Shown: positions 33,253 to 46,136, counted from the stretch's first letter. The stretch: DNA of 64,000 nt from Rhipidocladum racemiflorum (GCA_036346355.1 CM070583.1:7564001-7628000); one strand, 5' to 3'. Numbers and translations: made by a program. Notes: a model not told the origin generated them from the letters alone.

Positions 33253-36200
33253 TCACGCCGGGACCCGAATTTGCAAATCCGGACCCTCTGTGTATTCAGC
33301 ACTAGTCGAGAGAGCAGCTAGTGCACACGATCTTAACATCGGTATATATCACAATCATACCATACGATACTATCAAAGTACTTTATTTAAATAATCAAAG
33401 GGTTACTCGACCTTATGGCCAAGTTACAAATATATGCCTTGCAAGCGAAACTTATTAAAAGAGAAATAGCAGCGGCGGAAAATCAAATAAACTTCGTGGC
33501 GCCATCCAGTATACCACAGGCAACCTGGTAGGCTCGCATCCCTAAGTAGATTCGGGTCTTCTTGGAGTTCCTCCTCCAAAGTGGCGTAATCTCCTCTTCA
33601 AGCGATATTGTGTTGAGGCAAGGGTGAGTACTTGGTACTCGGCAAGTCATGCCATGCAGAATGCAAGCTAATATACTATATGCATGGCTTAGTACAAAGG
33701 AATAGCTCAGGGTATATTTAGGTAAACACTTTGACAAGTAATGTGAGTAGATTAAAGCGATAGAAATAAGTAAAGCATAAATAACTTTTCAAGAAGTTTA
33801 ATAAACATTTTTCCCATCCTAAACCATATTTCCATCATCTTCCTTGTTAAACCAACCCATCTTTTCAAAACCAAGTTATTTTCGAAAGTCTACCCCTTAT
33901 TTGTAATTCCAGAGCATTGTCGAGTCTGAGTGGACTCGGCTATTCAAATAGATTCTACACTCTGCGAGAGGTTATGCACTTTACCCACAAGATACCAAAC
34001 ACCACAAAGCGAGTTCCGTAACAAAGCCTTCTGAAGCCTCAAACAACACAGGTGGTCCTCTCAGATGCGTGCTCTACACCATCCCTTCCCTTAGCCAAGG
34101 CGGTATGGGACCAACACAGATTAGATGGGTACCTGGCCCACAGCCATGTCGCTCCCGTACAATCACACAAAAGGTGTAAGCCCGACACCCTGAGGCTCTA
34201 CAAGTGAGTCCTTAGCGACTTAGTCAACTAGGGCCGTCCCATTCCAGACCATGTGGTTGCAAGTATGACCAGTTCAAAGGCTTGCAAGGTTAAGTCCTTA
34301 GAGTGACCAGGCAAGACTACCCGAAAAACCAAATCATCACTCCCAATGCCACAAGCGGCCGCTGATTACTCTTGCCACATGCCCCGATCGAAATCTTATC
34401 AAACCCCGATTGATTACCATGCACCACGTCGCGTCAACATCACATGATACTTTTCCAAAACAGGTTCAATATATCATTAAGTCCATATTAGCGTTTGATT
34501 GTCCAAAATCATGTCATGAGCACGTAGCAGTCTAAGCGACATACTACAACGATCTAAACCCATGTTGGCAATTTAGTAATGTCCAACTAGTAAACCACAA
34601 CTAGGGTGACAAAGGTCATGGCACATACTTAAGTAATCAAGGTGTCATATATCAAATTGGTATTTATCTAACCCCGAGGTTTAAACAAAGTATCTTTCTA
34701 ATTGAACTAGCATGCAATAGTTTAAATCAAAATAGATTTGAAATAGGATCAATATGGTCAAGCACAACTTGCCTTCAAAAAGTACTTGCTCTTGGTCTTG
34801 AGTTGGATCCTGAGTCAATACTTCTCCTTGAATCCCTCGGCACTTCAACGTCTACTCGTAAAAGCGTGCAAATAGCAAACACACAAATAAACACTATGCA
34901 AAAGATCCCAAAACTCCAAATAAAATCCATAAACAGAGAGAACATAATTTTACTGGATTTTTAGAAACTGGAATCGTCAAATTTGGAGTTAAAAGCATAA
35001 AGTTATGATTATTTAAAGTTTAAATAATCAATTAAATAATTTTACAGAGAAAAACTTTAGTCAAAAATTAAATAAAATTCATATTTAGGTAGATCTCAAT
35101 TTTATACAAATTTAGAAATTTGAATCGCTCAAATCGGAGTTGAAACGCATAAAAGTTATAAGCGTTTGAAGTTTGAATCTAAATTTGAATCAATATTTCG
35201 AATTAATAAATCATTTTTCTTTTGAAATTAATTATTGCGTCGGCATGGACACGTGGCAGCCTCAGTTGGCTCTGGCGTCGGTGGTCCATGGACTTGGTCC
35301 ACGCTCGGCTTGGGTCTCACGTGGACTCGGTCCGCGACTCACGTGTCGGCCGACATGTGGGCCCTCCTGGTAGCGTCATCAGCGTCGGCGGGCTCAGCCG
35401 CGGTCGACAGGTGGGACCATTGTGACGTCGCCGGTGACGCGTCGGCGCTGGCGTGGTCGACCAGCGACATCGCGGCCTCCGACACGCTTGGGCGGCGTCG
35501 ATCCTGCCTGCCAGCGGCGTGGGCCGCGCGGTCCATCTTCCCGACACGCGTGGCATAATCTCGGCCCGTTGGTTTGAAAATCAAGCGTAGCGGATTAGAT
35601 CCAGGGGTTAACACGCGTTGAAACTACTGCGTTGCTCGTGGCGTTCGATCTAGATCGGGACGGTCCAGATCTAATCTATATTCGCAAGCACTTCTAAAGA
35701 CGCGTGGCAATTGTGAGCCGCTTAGTTGGATCTTGATCCAGCGATCCGAGATCTAATCGGGTTTGGGAACACGTGAGCTCGCCTCAACCGTCCGATCTGG
35801 ATCAAGCGGTCCTCCGAGCTTCGCGGACGGCGATGGCTTCACGCGGCCCGGCTTGGCCGGAGAGCGGGGGCGGCAACGAGCAGAAGCGGCGTTTGGGGCG
35901 TGCTCGCGAGATGAAGCCTCCTTCGCCTGCGTCGTCGCGAGACTCCGGATCTGGGCTCCTTCTCGCGGAAGACGACGGCAACCCGAGCCGGCGCAAACGC
36001 GGCGGAGGGAAGAGACAACTCCGGCGGCGATTGCGGCTCAGCGGTGGCGGCTCCGGCGAGATGGCTTTCGAGGGCAGGTGCGCAAGGATGAGGAGCAACC
36101 TCGGACGTCTCACGCTTTAAATAGCCTCGGCGTCAGTGCCTAAACGGAAACCTAGTTTACGGCTTCTGGCCCGGCGTAGTCGGCTTTCGGACTCGGCGAA

Positions 36201-36726
36201 AACGGGAAATCGTGGCGTCAGCGCGGATCCGCGACCCGCCACGACGACAGCGCGATCGGATCCGGCGATTCTGGCTCGAACGATGCAGGCGGATCTCGGC
36301 CGTTGGATCTTGATCCAACGGTTGGGATTGATTAGGTTTAGATTAGGTTGGTCGAGTCAAGTTTGCTCGGTCGGGTTAGTCGGACTGAGTCCGACTCGGA
36401 CCGAGAATAGCTAATAACCGACGATCGGTCCTTTTCGGCCAATTAATATTTAAAATAATTCCCGATAATTCATTTAATTCATTAAAAATAGCAAATGACT
36501 CAGAAAAATTCGGAAAAATTCGAAAATATTTTGGATCATTTTGGACTCGAATAAAATATTTCCAACAAAATTTTATTTGCAAAATTAAATTCTTTAATTA
36601 TTTCAAAATGGAATAAATTCAAATAAATTCCAAATAAACCCAAATAAATTCCAGAAAATTCCAAAAATTCACCAAAGTGTCAAATCACACATGAATTTAA
36701 GAAAAGCAAAATTTTGGGATGTTACA
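33253..36726 (-). repeat. 5' LTR of Z
   Basis: About 3474 bp, with the primer site just to its left on the + strand (33237-33250). It ends GGGATGTTACA at 36726 and is followed by resumed Y coding sequence. Confidence 0.85.
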
Positions 36727-37560
36727 CGTTCATCCACGGGGGCTCAGCCACCTACTCATCGAACTCGCAGTACAAGCGGGATCTGAGGCAGGTCTGTGCC
36801 ACCGTATCGTCCTCTGGGGCGAGTAGGCTGCTGAAGTGGTCGGAGCAACCGATCACTTTCAGCCAAGCCGACCACCCGGAGAATGTTTCCGGCCCAAACC
36901 ATTTGCCGATCGTGGTCTCCCCCACGGTTCGCAACGCGAAGCTCGGGCGAGTCCTCGTTGATGGAGGTAGCGCCATCAACCTGCTGTCAATTGGGGCGTA
37001 CCAAGCGCTCCAGATACCGTATGAGGAGCTGCGCCCGGCCCCACTCTTCTACGGAGTCGCCCCCGGGGTGGGCCTCTTGCCCCTGGGGCAGGTCCGGTTG
37101 CCTGTTACGTTCGGAAGTGCGGAAAACTTCCGGACGGAGCCAATTGACCAGGTCGCCGACTTCGACCTCCCTTACAACGCCCTGCTTGGCCGTCCGGCCT
37201 TGGTCAAGTTCATGGAGGTCGCTCACTATGCCTACATGCTGGTGAAGATTCCCGGGCCTGGAGGTCTAATTACGGTGAAGGTGGATAGACTGGAAGCCCT
37301 GCGTCTCGCCAGCGGTGCCGCAGACTGGCCGGCGCCACCTGCTCGGCGCGCGATAAGGACGACAGCCCGAGCTCCCCTTCAGTCAGGACCCGCGCACTGC
37401 CCAGACCTTCGGGCGAGGCAAAGGCGGTCCCCGTGGGCGAGGACAGCTCGGGCAAGGTCGTCAAGATCGGCGCCGACCTCAGCGCCAAATAGGAAGGCGC
37501 GCTCGTCACCTTCCTCTGGTCTAATCTGGATGTGTTCGCCTGGGAACCATCAGAAATGAC
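36727..37560 (+). pseudogene. Y gag end and aspartic protease
   Basis: Coding resumes after Z with IHGGSATYSSNSQYKRD, the conserved segment before the Tat protease. The protease active site is LVDGGSAINLL (about 36955), with DGGSA in place of the usual DTG/DSG, as is common in this lineage. The following LPYNALLGRPAL (about 37170) is the second protease motif. Frame is kept to about 37320, then shifts. Confidence 0.85.
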
Positions 37561-39221
37561 CGGGGTCCCTAGGGAGGTGATCGAGCACCGATTGGCAACG
37601 CTCCCTGGAGCGCACCCGGTCCGACAAAAGATCCGGCGGTAGGCGCCAGAGCGGCAGGACGCCATTCGGGACGAGGTGGAGAAGCTTTTGTCTGCTAAGA
37701 TTGTGCGGGAGGCCACCTATCCGGAGTGGTTGGCCAACCCCGTGCTCGTAAAGAAGTCCAACGGGAAGTGGCGAATGTGCATCGACTTCACCGACCTCAA
37801 TAAAGCCTGCCCCAAGGACCCGTCCCCCCTGCCACGGATAGACATCGTCGTCGACTCCACGGCAGGGTGTGAAGCCCTGTGTTTCCTCGACGCCTACTCC
37901 GGGTATCATCAGATCAGTATGGCGCAGGAAGACGAAGAAAAAACCGCCTTTGTGACTCCTCTCGATGTATACTGCTACGTCAGGATGCCCTTCGGGCTGA
38001 AGAACGCTGGTGCCACCTATCAGCGGGCCATGCACATTGTGTTTCGACCCCAAATAGGGGGGAACCTCGAAGTGTATGTTGATGATCTGGTAGTAAAAAC
38101 AAAAAAGGCCGATGAGCTGGTCCAGGACCTGGATGAGACCTTCTCCCGCCTCAGAAAATACTGTATAAAGTTGAATCCCGAGAAGTGCGTGTTTGGTGTC
38201 TCATCCGGGAAGCTACTCGGGTTCTTGGTCTCCAGCCGCGGGATCGAGGTCAACCCAGAGAAGATAGAAGCAATTGAGCGGATGCAGCCGCCTACCCGCC
38301 TCAAGCAACTGCAATGCTTGATCGACCATTTGGCCTCCCTTGGCCAGGTTCATAGCTCGGCTAGGGAGAAAAGCCTGTTGTTCAAGCCGTTGAAGAAGAC
38401 CAACTTCGTTTGAATGGACCCCGAAGCCCAAAGCCAGCGTTCGAAGGCTTGAAGCAATACCTCTCCTCTCCCCCGGTGCTGGTCGCCCCCGAGCCGGGTG
38501 AGCCACTGCTGTTGTATGTGGCGGCTAGCCCCTCCGTAGTGAGCGCGGCGCTGGTGGCAGAGCGAGAAGGCGTCCAACGGCCGGTCTACTACATCAGCAA
38601 GGTGCTTCACGACGCAGAAACAAGGTACCCTCAGGCTCAGAAGATGGTCTATGCTGTGGTGGTGGCGTCAAGAAAGTTGCGGCACTATTTTCAAGGGAGA
38701 GAGATCACAGTGGTCTCCTCTTACCCCCAGCGCGAGATCCTTCACAACCGAGAAGCAGAGGGCTGCATCGCAAAGTGGTCCGTCGAGCTAGGGGAGTTCG
38801 GTGTCAAGTTCGCTCCTCGTACCGCGATAAAGAGTCAAAGGCTGGCGGACTTCGTCATCGAGTGGACTCCAGCTGAGTCCGAATCCGATGAGGTCCCCGC
38901 GCCCTCCCCCTGGACGCTCTTCTTCGACGGGTCCTTCAGGCTTGAAGGCGCGGGGCTGGGGTTCTCCTGGTCTCTCCGACCGGGGACCTCCTCAAGTACG
39001 TGGTCGTCCTCAACTTCAAGGCCACTAACAACGTCGCCGAGTACGAGGGCTTGTTGGCTGGGCTCCGGGCCGCCGCAGCCATCGGTGTCCGGCGCCTGCA
39101 AGTAAAGGGTGACTCTATGCTGGTCGTCAATCAGGCAAGGAAAGATTTCTCCTGTCCTGACCCCGTCATGGCGGCGTACCTGGCGGAGGTCAGGAAATTG
39201 GAAAGGCATTTCGAAGGATTG
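37561..39221 (+). pseudogene. Y reverse transcriptase and RNase H
   Basis: 37676-38408 is one open reverse transcriptase segment: REATYPEWLANPVLVKK, WRMCIDFTDLNKACPKD, LDAYSGYHQI, MPFGLKNAGATYQR and the YVDD active site at 38075-38086. A one-base shift near 38410 leads into the first RNase H ([20 protein letters not shown] ... [10 protein letters not shown]). A second RNase-H-like domain follows (WTLFFDGSF at about 38910, then [13 protein letters not shown]), characteristic of Tat. The W2 LTR interrupts it at 39222. Confidence 0.9.
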
Positions 39222-41143
39222 TGTAGGATCGAAGTATACGAATATAGCAATCAGAGGGGGGTGAATGATTGTGCGGAAGCTAAAACCAAATTCTTGATCT
39301 ACTAAAAGTTCACCCCAAAATAGAACCAAGTAATTGCCTCATATTCGACAAAAATAGAATGATAGAGGTTCGGTAAAACGAGAATTCCCGGATATCCAAC
39401 CGTTAGATTGATCTGAAATTTGGACACAATAAACTATATTCCAATACAAATCGAACCCAAAAAGAATCAGCTCGATCGGACTTACGGATCAAAAGTTATG
39501 AGCTTCGCAAGCTTGTTGTTCCAGAACTTGACGAAAACTAATATAATCAAAACTTCAAGATTAAACAAGATCTTCAAAAGATTAATCAACTAGACTTTGA
39601 GGAACTCTAAATAAATACCCTAGAAAGGTTTTTGATGGATCAAATCATGATGAAACTCAAGAATCAAAAACCAATCTAGAATTAGAGCAAGCATGCAAAC
39701 AAGAACCAAAACAGAAAACACTGTAGCAACGTGGTTACTGTAGCACGCAAGAATCTTGAAAGAATTGATCTTTATTTCTTTTGTCTAAAGTACTCTCATC
39801 AAAAGAGTACAAACCCTAAAACTGAGCTTGAGGCTCTCAATGCGCTCAGCTCCGATTGATGCCCTTCAACAGGAGACACCCCTCCTATTTAAAGGAGCAA
39901 AACACAAGGAGTTCTGAATACAATTCCTAATCCTAGTAGGAGTCCCACTCCTAATCCTAGAAGGAGTATGTATTCAACACAACTCCTCTTGTCCCAACCT
40001 GGCCGAGTACAACTCTTGCACGCGTATGGCAACCCTACCATACTCACGTGACTAACACTTTGCACGCGTATGGCCACCTGCCATACTCACGTGACTAACA
40101 CTTTGCACGCGAATGACCTCCTGCCATTCTCACGTGACTAACCATTCTTCATGGGCACCATTCTCTTAGCCCGAACGTCCCGCATGACATCCTTGACCAC
40201 CAAGACCTCAGTTCCTCCCTGAACCTAGTCCCGAACCTCAGTTCCTCCATGAACCTAGTTCCGATCCCGTCATCGACCACATTCGCCCTCGAGCAATACC
40301 TGCACATGAACAAACCACAAAACAATTTCGAGCACAAGTCCGCAACTTGACTCAGTATTAGTCCATGCAAATACTCACACGAGCATTGCATAAATTCCAC
40401 TTCAAAACAAGCATCATGAAATTCTCACCAATTTCGTAATCTCAAGGTCAAACCAAAAACAATTCCAATTTTGCTCAAAACCCTAATCGAGCAAAAACGC
40501 ATTCACGACGGACCAAAAAATATGGTCCGGCGTACACATGAAAAAGTCACTCAAAAAACCATTCACGATGGACCAAAAAATTTGGTCCGGCGTACATGTA
40601 AAACTTACTGTTTTTAAGAACTTGGTCTCGCGCAAAAAAACCTTCAGAAGCACAATTACGACATACCAAAAAAATTTGGTCTGTCGTTCATGGAAAAAAC
40701 GAGGTCGCCAAAAAACATGTTTATGACAAACCAAAAAATTTGGTTTGTCATACATGGGAAAAACGAGGTCGCCAAAAACATGTGTATGACAGACCAAAAA
40801 ATTTGGTTTGTCATACATGGGAAAAACAAGGCCGCCAAAAAACATGTGTATGACAGACCAAAAAATTTGGTTTGTCATACATGGGAAAAACGAGTTCGCC
40901 AAAAGCATGTGTATGACAGACAAAAAAAATTTGGTTTGTCATACATGGGAAAAAACGCGATTTCTTGAACAAGCGTAAAAACATCAAAATCACGTTTATG
41001 ATGCACCAAAAATTTGGTCCGTCATACATGCGAAACTCACTGTTTTTGGATGTTTGGTCCTTCATACAAGCAATTTTGCAAGATTAATCCTAACCAATTT
41101 TTCAGCACATGATCAAGCCAATTTTTCATCATATGATTTCACA
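39222..41143 (-). mobile_element. family W solo LTR, copy 2 (in Y pol)
   Basis: 1922 bp flanked by an exact duplication GATTG (39217-39221 and 41144-41148). On the + strand it begins TGTAGGATC and ends ATTTCACA, the reverse of copy 1. It has a TATA-like TTTAAATAGG on the minus strand (about 39890). It carries an array of eight near-palindromic units at 40500-41035 that copy 1 lacks. Removing it rejoins the Y coding sequence in frame (HFEGL to GYTHIPRRDN). Confidence 0.9.
40500..41035. repeat. array of eight near-palindromic units in W copy 2
   Basis: Units of about 55-95 bp (most 63-65) each centre on a near-palindrome of the form GACAGACC-A/T core-GGTTTGTC, followed by CATACATGGGAAAAACGAGGTCGCC. 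Middle units (about 40719-40910) are nearly identical; the outer ones are more diverged. On the minus strand the array is open and would read as a repetitive peptide (MYDKPNFLVCHTHVF-like). Confidence 0.85.
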
Positions 41144-41148
41144 GATTG

Positions 41149-42620
41149 GGGTATACTCACATCCCCCGGCGCGACAACCATCTGGCGGACGAGCTCGCCC
41201 AGCTCGCCTCAACCAGATCTCCTGTGCCGGTCAGGGTCTTTGAAGAAAGGCTTCCGCGACCGTCCATCGCAGCCCCGTTTACGGCGGGGGCGATGGTGAT
41301 GCCGCTTCACCCTCGCCTCTCTGGATGGAAAGCGGTTCCGTGAAACGCCCGGCGAGCAGAGTGCCAGGCGACCACCTGCGTGGTCGCCAGTATGGACCGG
41401 AAGGCACATGGATGGATCCGATCCTGGCCTACTGCGGGATCAAGTGTGCCCCGACGATGATGCGTCGGCGAAGAAGGTAGCACGAAAGGCCAAGTGCTAT
41501 ACCCTGGTGGCGGGGACTGTACCGGGTAAGAACGGAATTCTTCAAGTGCATCACTCGGGAAGAGAGGCGATCTGCTCTCGGATATCCATGGAGGCGTGTC
41601 GCGGGAGCCATGTGTCGGACGAGCGATGGCGGGAAAAGCTTTCCGTCAAGGGTTCTATTGGCCAACCGCCCTCCGGGATGCTGCGAGTGGTGAGGAGATG
41701 TGGCGTGCGATTCCACGCCAAGCAGATCCACCAACCGGCCCAGGCCTCGCAAACTATCCGCTCTCTTGGCCCTTCGCGTGCAGGGCTGGATATCTGAGCC
41801 CGTTCAGGCCACAGGGGGCTACACCCACCTATTCGTCACCATCGACAAGTTCACTAAGTGGGTGGAAGCCGAGGCAGTGAGATCCATCACCGCCGCCGCT
41901 GCGGTCAAGTTCATGCAAGGGATTTTCGTCCGTTTTGGGGTCGCCAACCGCATCATCACCGACAACGGCGCACAGTTCACCAGCGCGGCCTTCTTAGATT
42001 TCTGCGAAGAGATGGGCACCAAGGTCTGCTTTGCCTCGGTCGCCCACCCCAAGAGCAACGGCCAAGTCGAGCGGGCCAACGCGCTGGTGCTGAAGGGCCT
42101 CAAGACCCAGGCATTCGATCGACTCCACAAGCGTGGAACCCGATGGACTGAAGAGCTCCCGGCGGTGTTTTCGTCACTTCGGACTACCCCTAGTCGGGCC
42201 ACCGGGGAAACCCCTTTCTTCCTGGTCTACGGCGCGGAAGCTGTCCTCCCCTCGGAACTGGGACTGGGATCACCACGCGTTGCTGCGTTCGTGGAGGAAG
42301 ACCAGGAAGATCTACGTCGAGACGACGTCAACCTCCTGGAAGAAGCGCGAGATCGGGCGGATCTGCGCGCTGCAAGGTACCAGCAAAGTCTCAAGCGGTA
42401 CCACGCCTCCCGGGTCAATGAGAGAACACTGGCAGCGGGCGATCTGGTCTTGCGAAGAATCCAGTCGCATGCCGGGTCGCATAAACTGTCTCCCCAGTGG
42501 GAGGGACCCTTCAAAGTGGTCTCAGTCTCTCGCCCCGGGGCGGTCAGGCTGGCCACTGAAGACGGCGAAGAACTGGCGAACTCCCAGAATATAGAAAATC
42601 TGCGCAAGTTCTACCCTTGA
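41149..42620 (+). pseudogene. Y RNase H end and integrase
   Basis: THIPRRDNHLADELAQLAS ends the second RNase H. A frameshifted integrase zinc-binding region (41350-41700) follows. From about 41800 to 42620 a long open segment holds the integrase core: VTIDKFTKWVEAE, ITDNGAQFTS and HPKSNGQVERAN, giving the D, D and E residues. The C-terminal part SPQWEGPFKVV ... NIENLRKFYP ends at TGA 42618-42620. No chromodomain is present, as expected for Tat. Confidence 0.9.
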
Positions 42621-43231
42621 CCGGTTGTAAGTCCCAGGTTCTGCTCCCCGACCGGCCGGAGTGTGCCTTCCTCTCCGCCGTGGGTCGGGGGAGGCCTTCT
42701 GTTTGAAATTAAATACTCATTTTCCTTATCCGAAATAGTTATTCTTCCTGCCCTCTTTTCGGTCTTTTGCCCACTGTCGGGCAGTGCCGGGGCACTTACC
42801 TCTGGTACCCTGCAGCCCTGCAAAAACCCAATAGCAAAGGCGGAATCGCTAAGTGAGAGCGGCGCGCGGGAGTGGGTGATTGGATGGCTAGTTCAGCACG
42901 ATCCCCAGCACGATCATGACACTCCGGGTGTCCCCGTGGGAGTCGGCGACTTGAACACCATTGCCAAGAACCTAAGGTCCTGCCTCGACTCACTAAGCGT
43001 TCGTTCCTCAGAGGCTATCTGGGAGGCAAAATTTTGTTAAGGCAAGGGGTTCGAGGGAAGTGGTTCCCTGGCACAAGACCTTAAGTCTTTTAAGCGGTTA
43101 TGTGTTTGTTCGCACGGAACCGGAAAGATTAGGGTAAAAGCAAATTCTAAGTGACATAGTGGGAACCTTGTGCTTCCGTTTCATTTAAAATGTTTTGCAT
43201 CTGAAGTCTTTACAGGCAAAAGCAAAAAAAA

Positions 43232-45709
43232 CTACACTACTGGGGGAGCTGGGGGGTCCTCCTCGTCCTCCTCTGCCGCCTTGGAAGCTGCCACGTCCTC
43301 AGCAACTGGGTCAACGTCCAACTGAAGCGCCACGTCTTCTGCTACCGCCTCCATCTGGGGGTTCTCCATCGCCAACTGCGCAGCAACCTGCTCGGAGGCG
43401 TCGTGGACCCGCTCCTCCGCCTGCGCCCAGTCGCCTTCAACCCCCTGAACAGCGGCCGCGGGATCGAAGTTGGCGTCGCGACTGGCGCAACAGGCCAGCA
43501 CGTACTTCGCCATGGCTGCCGCAACTGCGCGCCCCTCCTGAGCGGACCGGGCGGCAAGGGCGGCGGGCAGGTGCGTGAGGAAGTCTGCGGTTCGGCAAAG
43601 CGAAATGCATAATTGCAGCCTTCTCCTCCAGCGGATCCGGCTCGGCCCAGTGGAGCAAGGCTGGCCACCGTCCGGTTGAAGGCGTGGCGCAGCATCCTGA
43701 GGGTGTCCGCCTCCGACTGGGCTCGGTCGACCCTCTCTGCCTCCAGCTCTACGGAGAGCCCCTCGGCGCGGCGGGTGCTTTGCTCCGCTCTGCGCGATTG
43801 CGACTCGGCCCGCCCCGTTCCCGCAAGTCTTCCGCCTCCTTGCGGAGGCGGTTGACTTCGGCTCCAGCCTCTGTCAGCCACTCACTGCTCATCGCCAGGC
43901 ATTTGCTCGTCTTTGAGTAGAGCTCACCAAGGCCGCCAAGCCGAGCGTCGCGTCTGCGAAGGAACGAGACGGAGGGGAGCTCGGTAGGGACGGGCCGGGC
44001 AGCGGGCCAGTCTGAGTGCCGGTGGCACCAGAGACCACCTGGGGATCGCCCCCCTCCATCTGCTCGTCCTGAGGCTCGGCGACCCCGGGCGGCACAGCCC
44101 CGGTAGCCTCGGCGCCCTAATCGTCCCCGGCCTGGGCGGCGGGGTCATCCGGAGCAGGAACCCTGGAAAAAGGGAAAAAACAATGGTAAGACGCGGCCCG
44201 AAAGGACTTAACTTTCATATTGCATGTGCGTTTTTGAATGAGTACCTAGGTGACGGCCTCGAGAATCGGGGCACGCCGAGTGAGACCGGCCCGCTGCAGT
44301 TGTTATCGGTGCAGTCCTAGCGGCCTAGGGACGGCGAGGCGGCGGTGGCGGTGATGGCGGCGCGGCCGAGCTATGCGGCGGCGAGGCGGCCGTTGCCCCA
44401 CCATCGGAGCCGGCGGAGGCGAAAAAAGAACCGGCGCTGGAGGGTCCATTGTCATCGCCCCAGCGGGGGCGAGGGAGGATGAGGTCCCGCCGGTCGACGA
44501 ACCCCCCGCCACCATTGAGGAGCCGGCCGCTGCAGCGGAAGAAGTTCCCGCGGCCACTGCGGAAGATCCCGCCCCGGCCGAACCCAGAAGGCGGGGCCTT
44601 TGGGAACGACCGCCGGCGGCATCGTCGTCGTCTGGACGCCTACGTCTCCCTTGGTCACCCCTCCCCTGACCACCGGCGGGAGGAGGGTCCCGGATTGTCA
44701 AGGGCGCCTGGCGTATCACAACGGGTGTGCCCATGGCGTCCATCGACGGCATGGCGCGGATTATCGCCGCGCTCCACAGTGATAACCGTGAGCGGAACGC
44801 GCCCTCTGGGAGCAGCGGGGCGAAGTGAAAGCCAGTGCGCCATCCACCTGTCAATCAAATTGGTAGCCAAGTTCCCGGCGGCTGACAACAAAAAAAAAAG
44901 AAGAGAAGAGGGAAGCCCCAGAAGACAAAAACGCTGTTAGCACCAGATTCGGCCAACAAATAAGAAGGACAAGGGATGATCCAAGGTGAAGCGGGTTACC
45001 TCCGGTGATACTCCGGGTCCCGTCATCCAGGCCCATATACTGCCAGGCCGGGAAGACGCGACGGCGCAGAGGGCACAGCCTCCGAGAGACGAAGTCCCGG
45101 ATAACCATGGGCCCTGTCAGGCCCGCCGTCCGCAGCTGGTCAACACGGGCTAGCATCGCCTGGAGCTCGGGCGTCTCGCTCACTTGGGCCCCCCAGTTGG
45201 GGTTGCTGACCGCCGGACCAGACGGAAGCTCCAGCACTTCAATGCCGCTGTCGTCCTCGACGTACAGCCACTCTTCGCGCCAATTCCTCCAGCTGGACCG
45301 GCAGTCCAGTGGAATGTAGCGCGACACGGTCCCGTCGCGGAGCCGCAGGTGGCAGCTCCCGGTGACAGGCGAATTGCCGCCCGCGGCGCGAAGGGTGTAG
45401 AAGAAACGAAAAAGTAGGAGATTGGGTAACACTCCTACGAACATCTCGCAGAAGTGGGCGAAGGCAGAAAGGAGGATGACGGAGTTGGGGGGAAGATGGA
45501 TGTGGTGAATGGCGTAGAAATTAAGAACGGAAAGATAAAAATCGGAGACTAGCGGCAATGACGGCAGAAAAGCGCCACCCAGAAAACCACTTCCCGGGCG
45601 GCGGCTTGACGGTCCGGCCTGACAGACGGAGGGCGCCCGCGGTAATGTTTCGGGAAAACCTGGCGGCCACCTCCTCCTCGATGGACGAGGAGGGGAGAAT
45701 CAGAGCCAT
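43232..45709 (-). pseudogene. antisense ORF of Y (putative gypsy-type transposon protein)
   Basis: On the minus strand, between pol and the 3' LTR, a broken multi-exon frame starts MALILPSSS (ATG 45709-45707). After a frameshift near 45560 it continues PLVSDFYLSVLNFYAIHHI and FAHFCEMFVGVLPN. From memory this is the family Pfam calls putative gypsy-type transposon (PF04195). A likely splice donor lies near 45000. The downstream part is low-complexity, then coiled-coil-like (AEGLSVELEAERVDRAQSEADTLR, about 43790-43700) and ends with an acidic tail at 43232. Antisense ORFs here are known from Tat elements such as Grande and RIRE2; their function is unproven. Confidence 0.75.
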
Positions 45710-46136
45710 CGGGCGCAGGAGAATACCGGAACGCGTCGGGGAAGAAGGAGAAGCAAGGGGTTCCAAAACGGCTAGGAGAAGCAGAGCGAGGGAAGTTGGA
45801 GGAAGAACCGCTCCCCCCTCGGTCAACCTCTTATAAGGCTGCGAGGGAAGGCTCGGCGGGAAAACCGAAAGGGCGCGGCGGTTCGCAAAAAGGAAGTTCA
45901 AAAGTCCCATTAAGAAGGCGCGTCCCAAGGGTCGTGCGGCGGTTACAAGGCAGGAATAACTGCACAAACCGCCTTGAGAACCGGAAGAAGCCGGAAGATC
46001 TCTCGAAGGTTGCGGGGCGTGTGGGCTTTTTAATGGCCCCACCCGGGAGACTAAGCGGTTCCCCGAGGGGCATTTAAAAGAGAGAAAAAGGAAGATGGTA
46101 GACCAAAAAGCGCTCCTGGGTGGGCCTGGGGGCTAC

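Larger units (their letters stand above)
24190..36726 (-). mobile_element. Ty3 Tekay-type (chromovirus) retrotransposon Z, inserted in Y
   Basis: Two LTRs of about 3.45 kb (24190-27617 and 33253-36726) enclose 5.6 kb of heavily frameshifted gag-pol on the minus strand. On that strand the LTR begins TGTAACATCCC. The right LTR is followed by TGGTATCGTGAGCC (33250-33237), an altered initiator-Met primer site. The target duplication is probably CGTT(C), at 24186-24189 and 36727-36731. Differences between the LTRs are mainly indels next to CG, CAG and CTG, while AT-rich stretches are identical, so many breaks in this element may be sequencing artefacts. Confidence 0.88.

Noticed and set aside
40500..41035. 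CRISPR-like array
   Set aside because: The repeats are palindromic units with conserved spacers, in a plant retrotransposon LTR. There are no unique spacers and no cas genes.
39222..41143. Complete retrotransposon W
   Set aside because: TG/CA ends and a perfect duplication are present, but there is no internal primer site, second LTR or coding; a solo LTR is the simpler reading.
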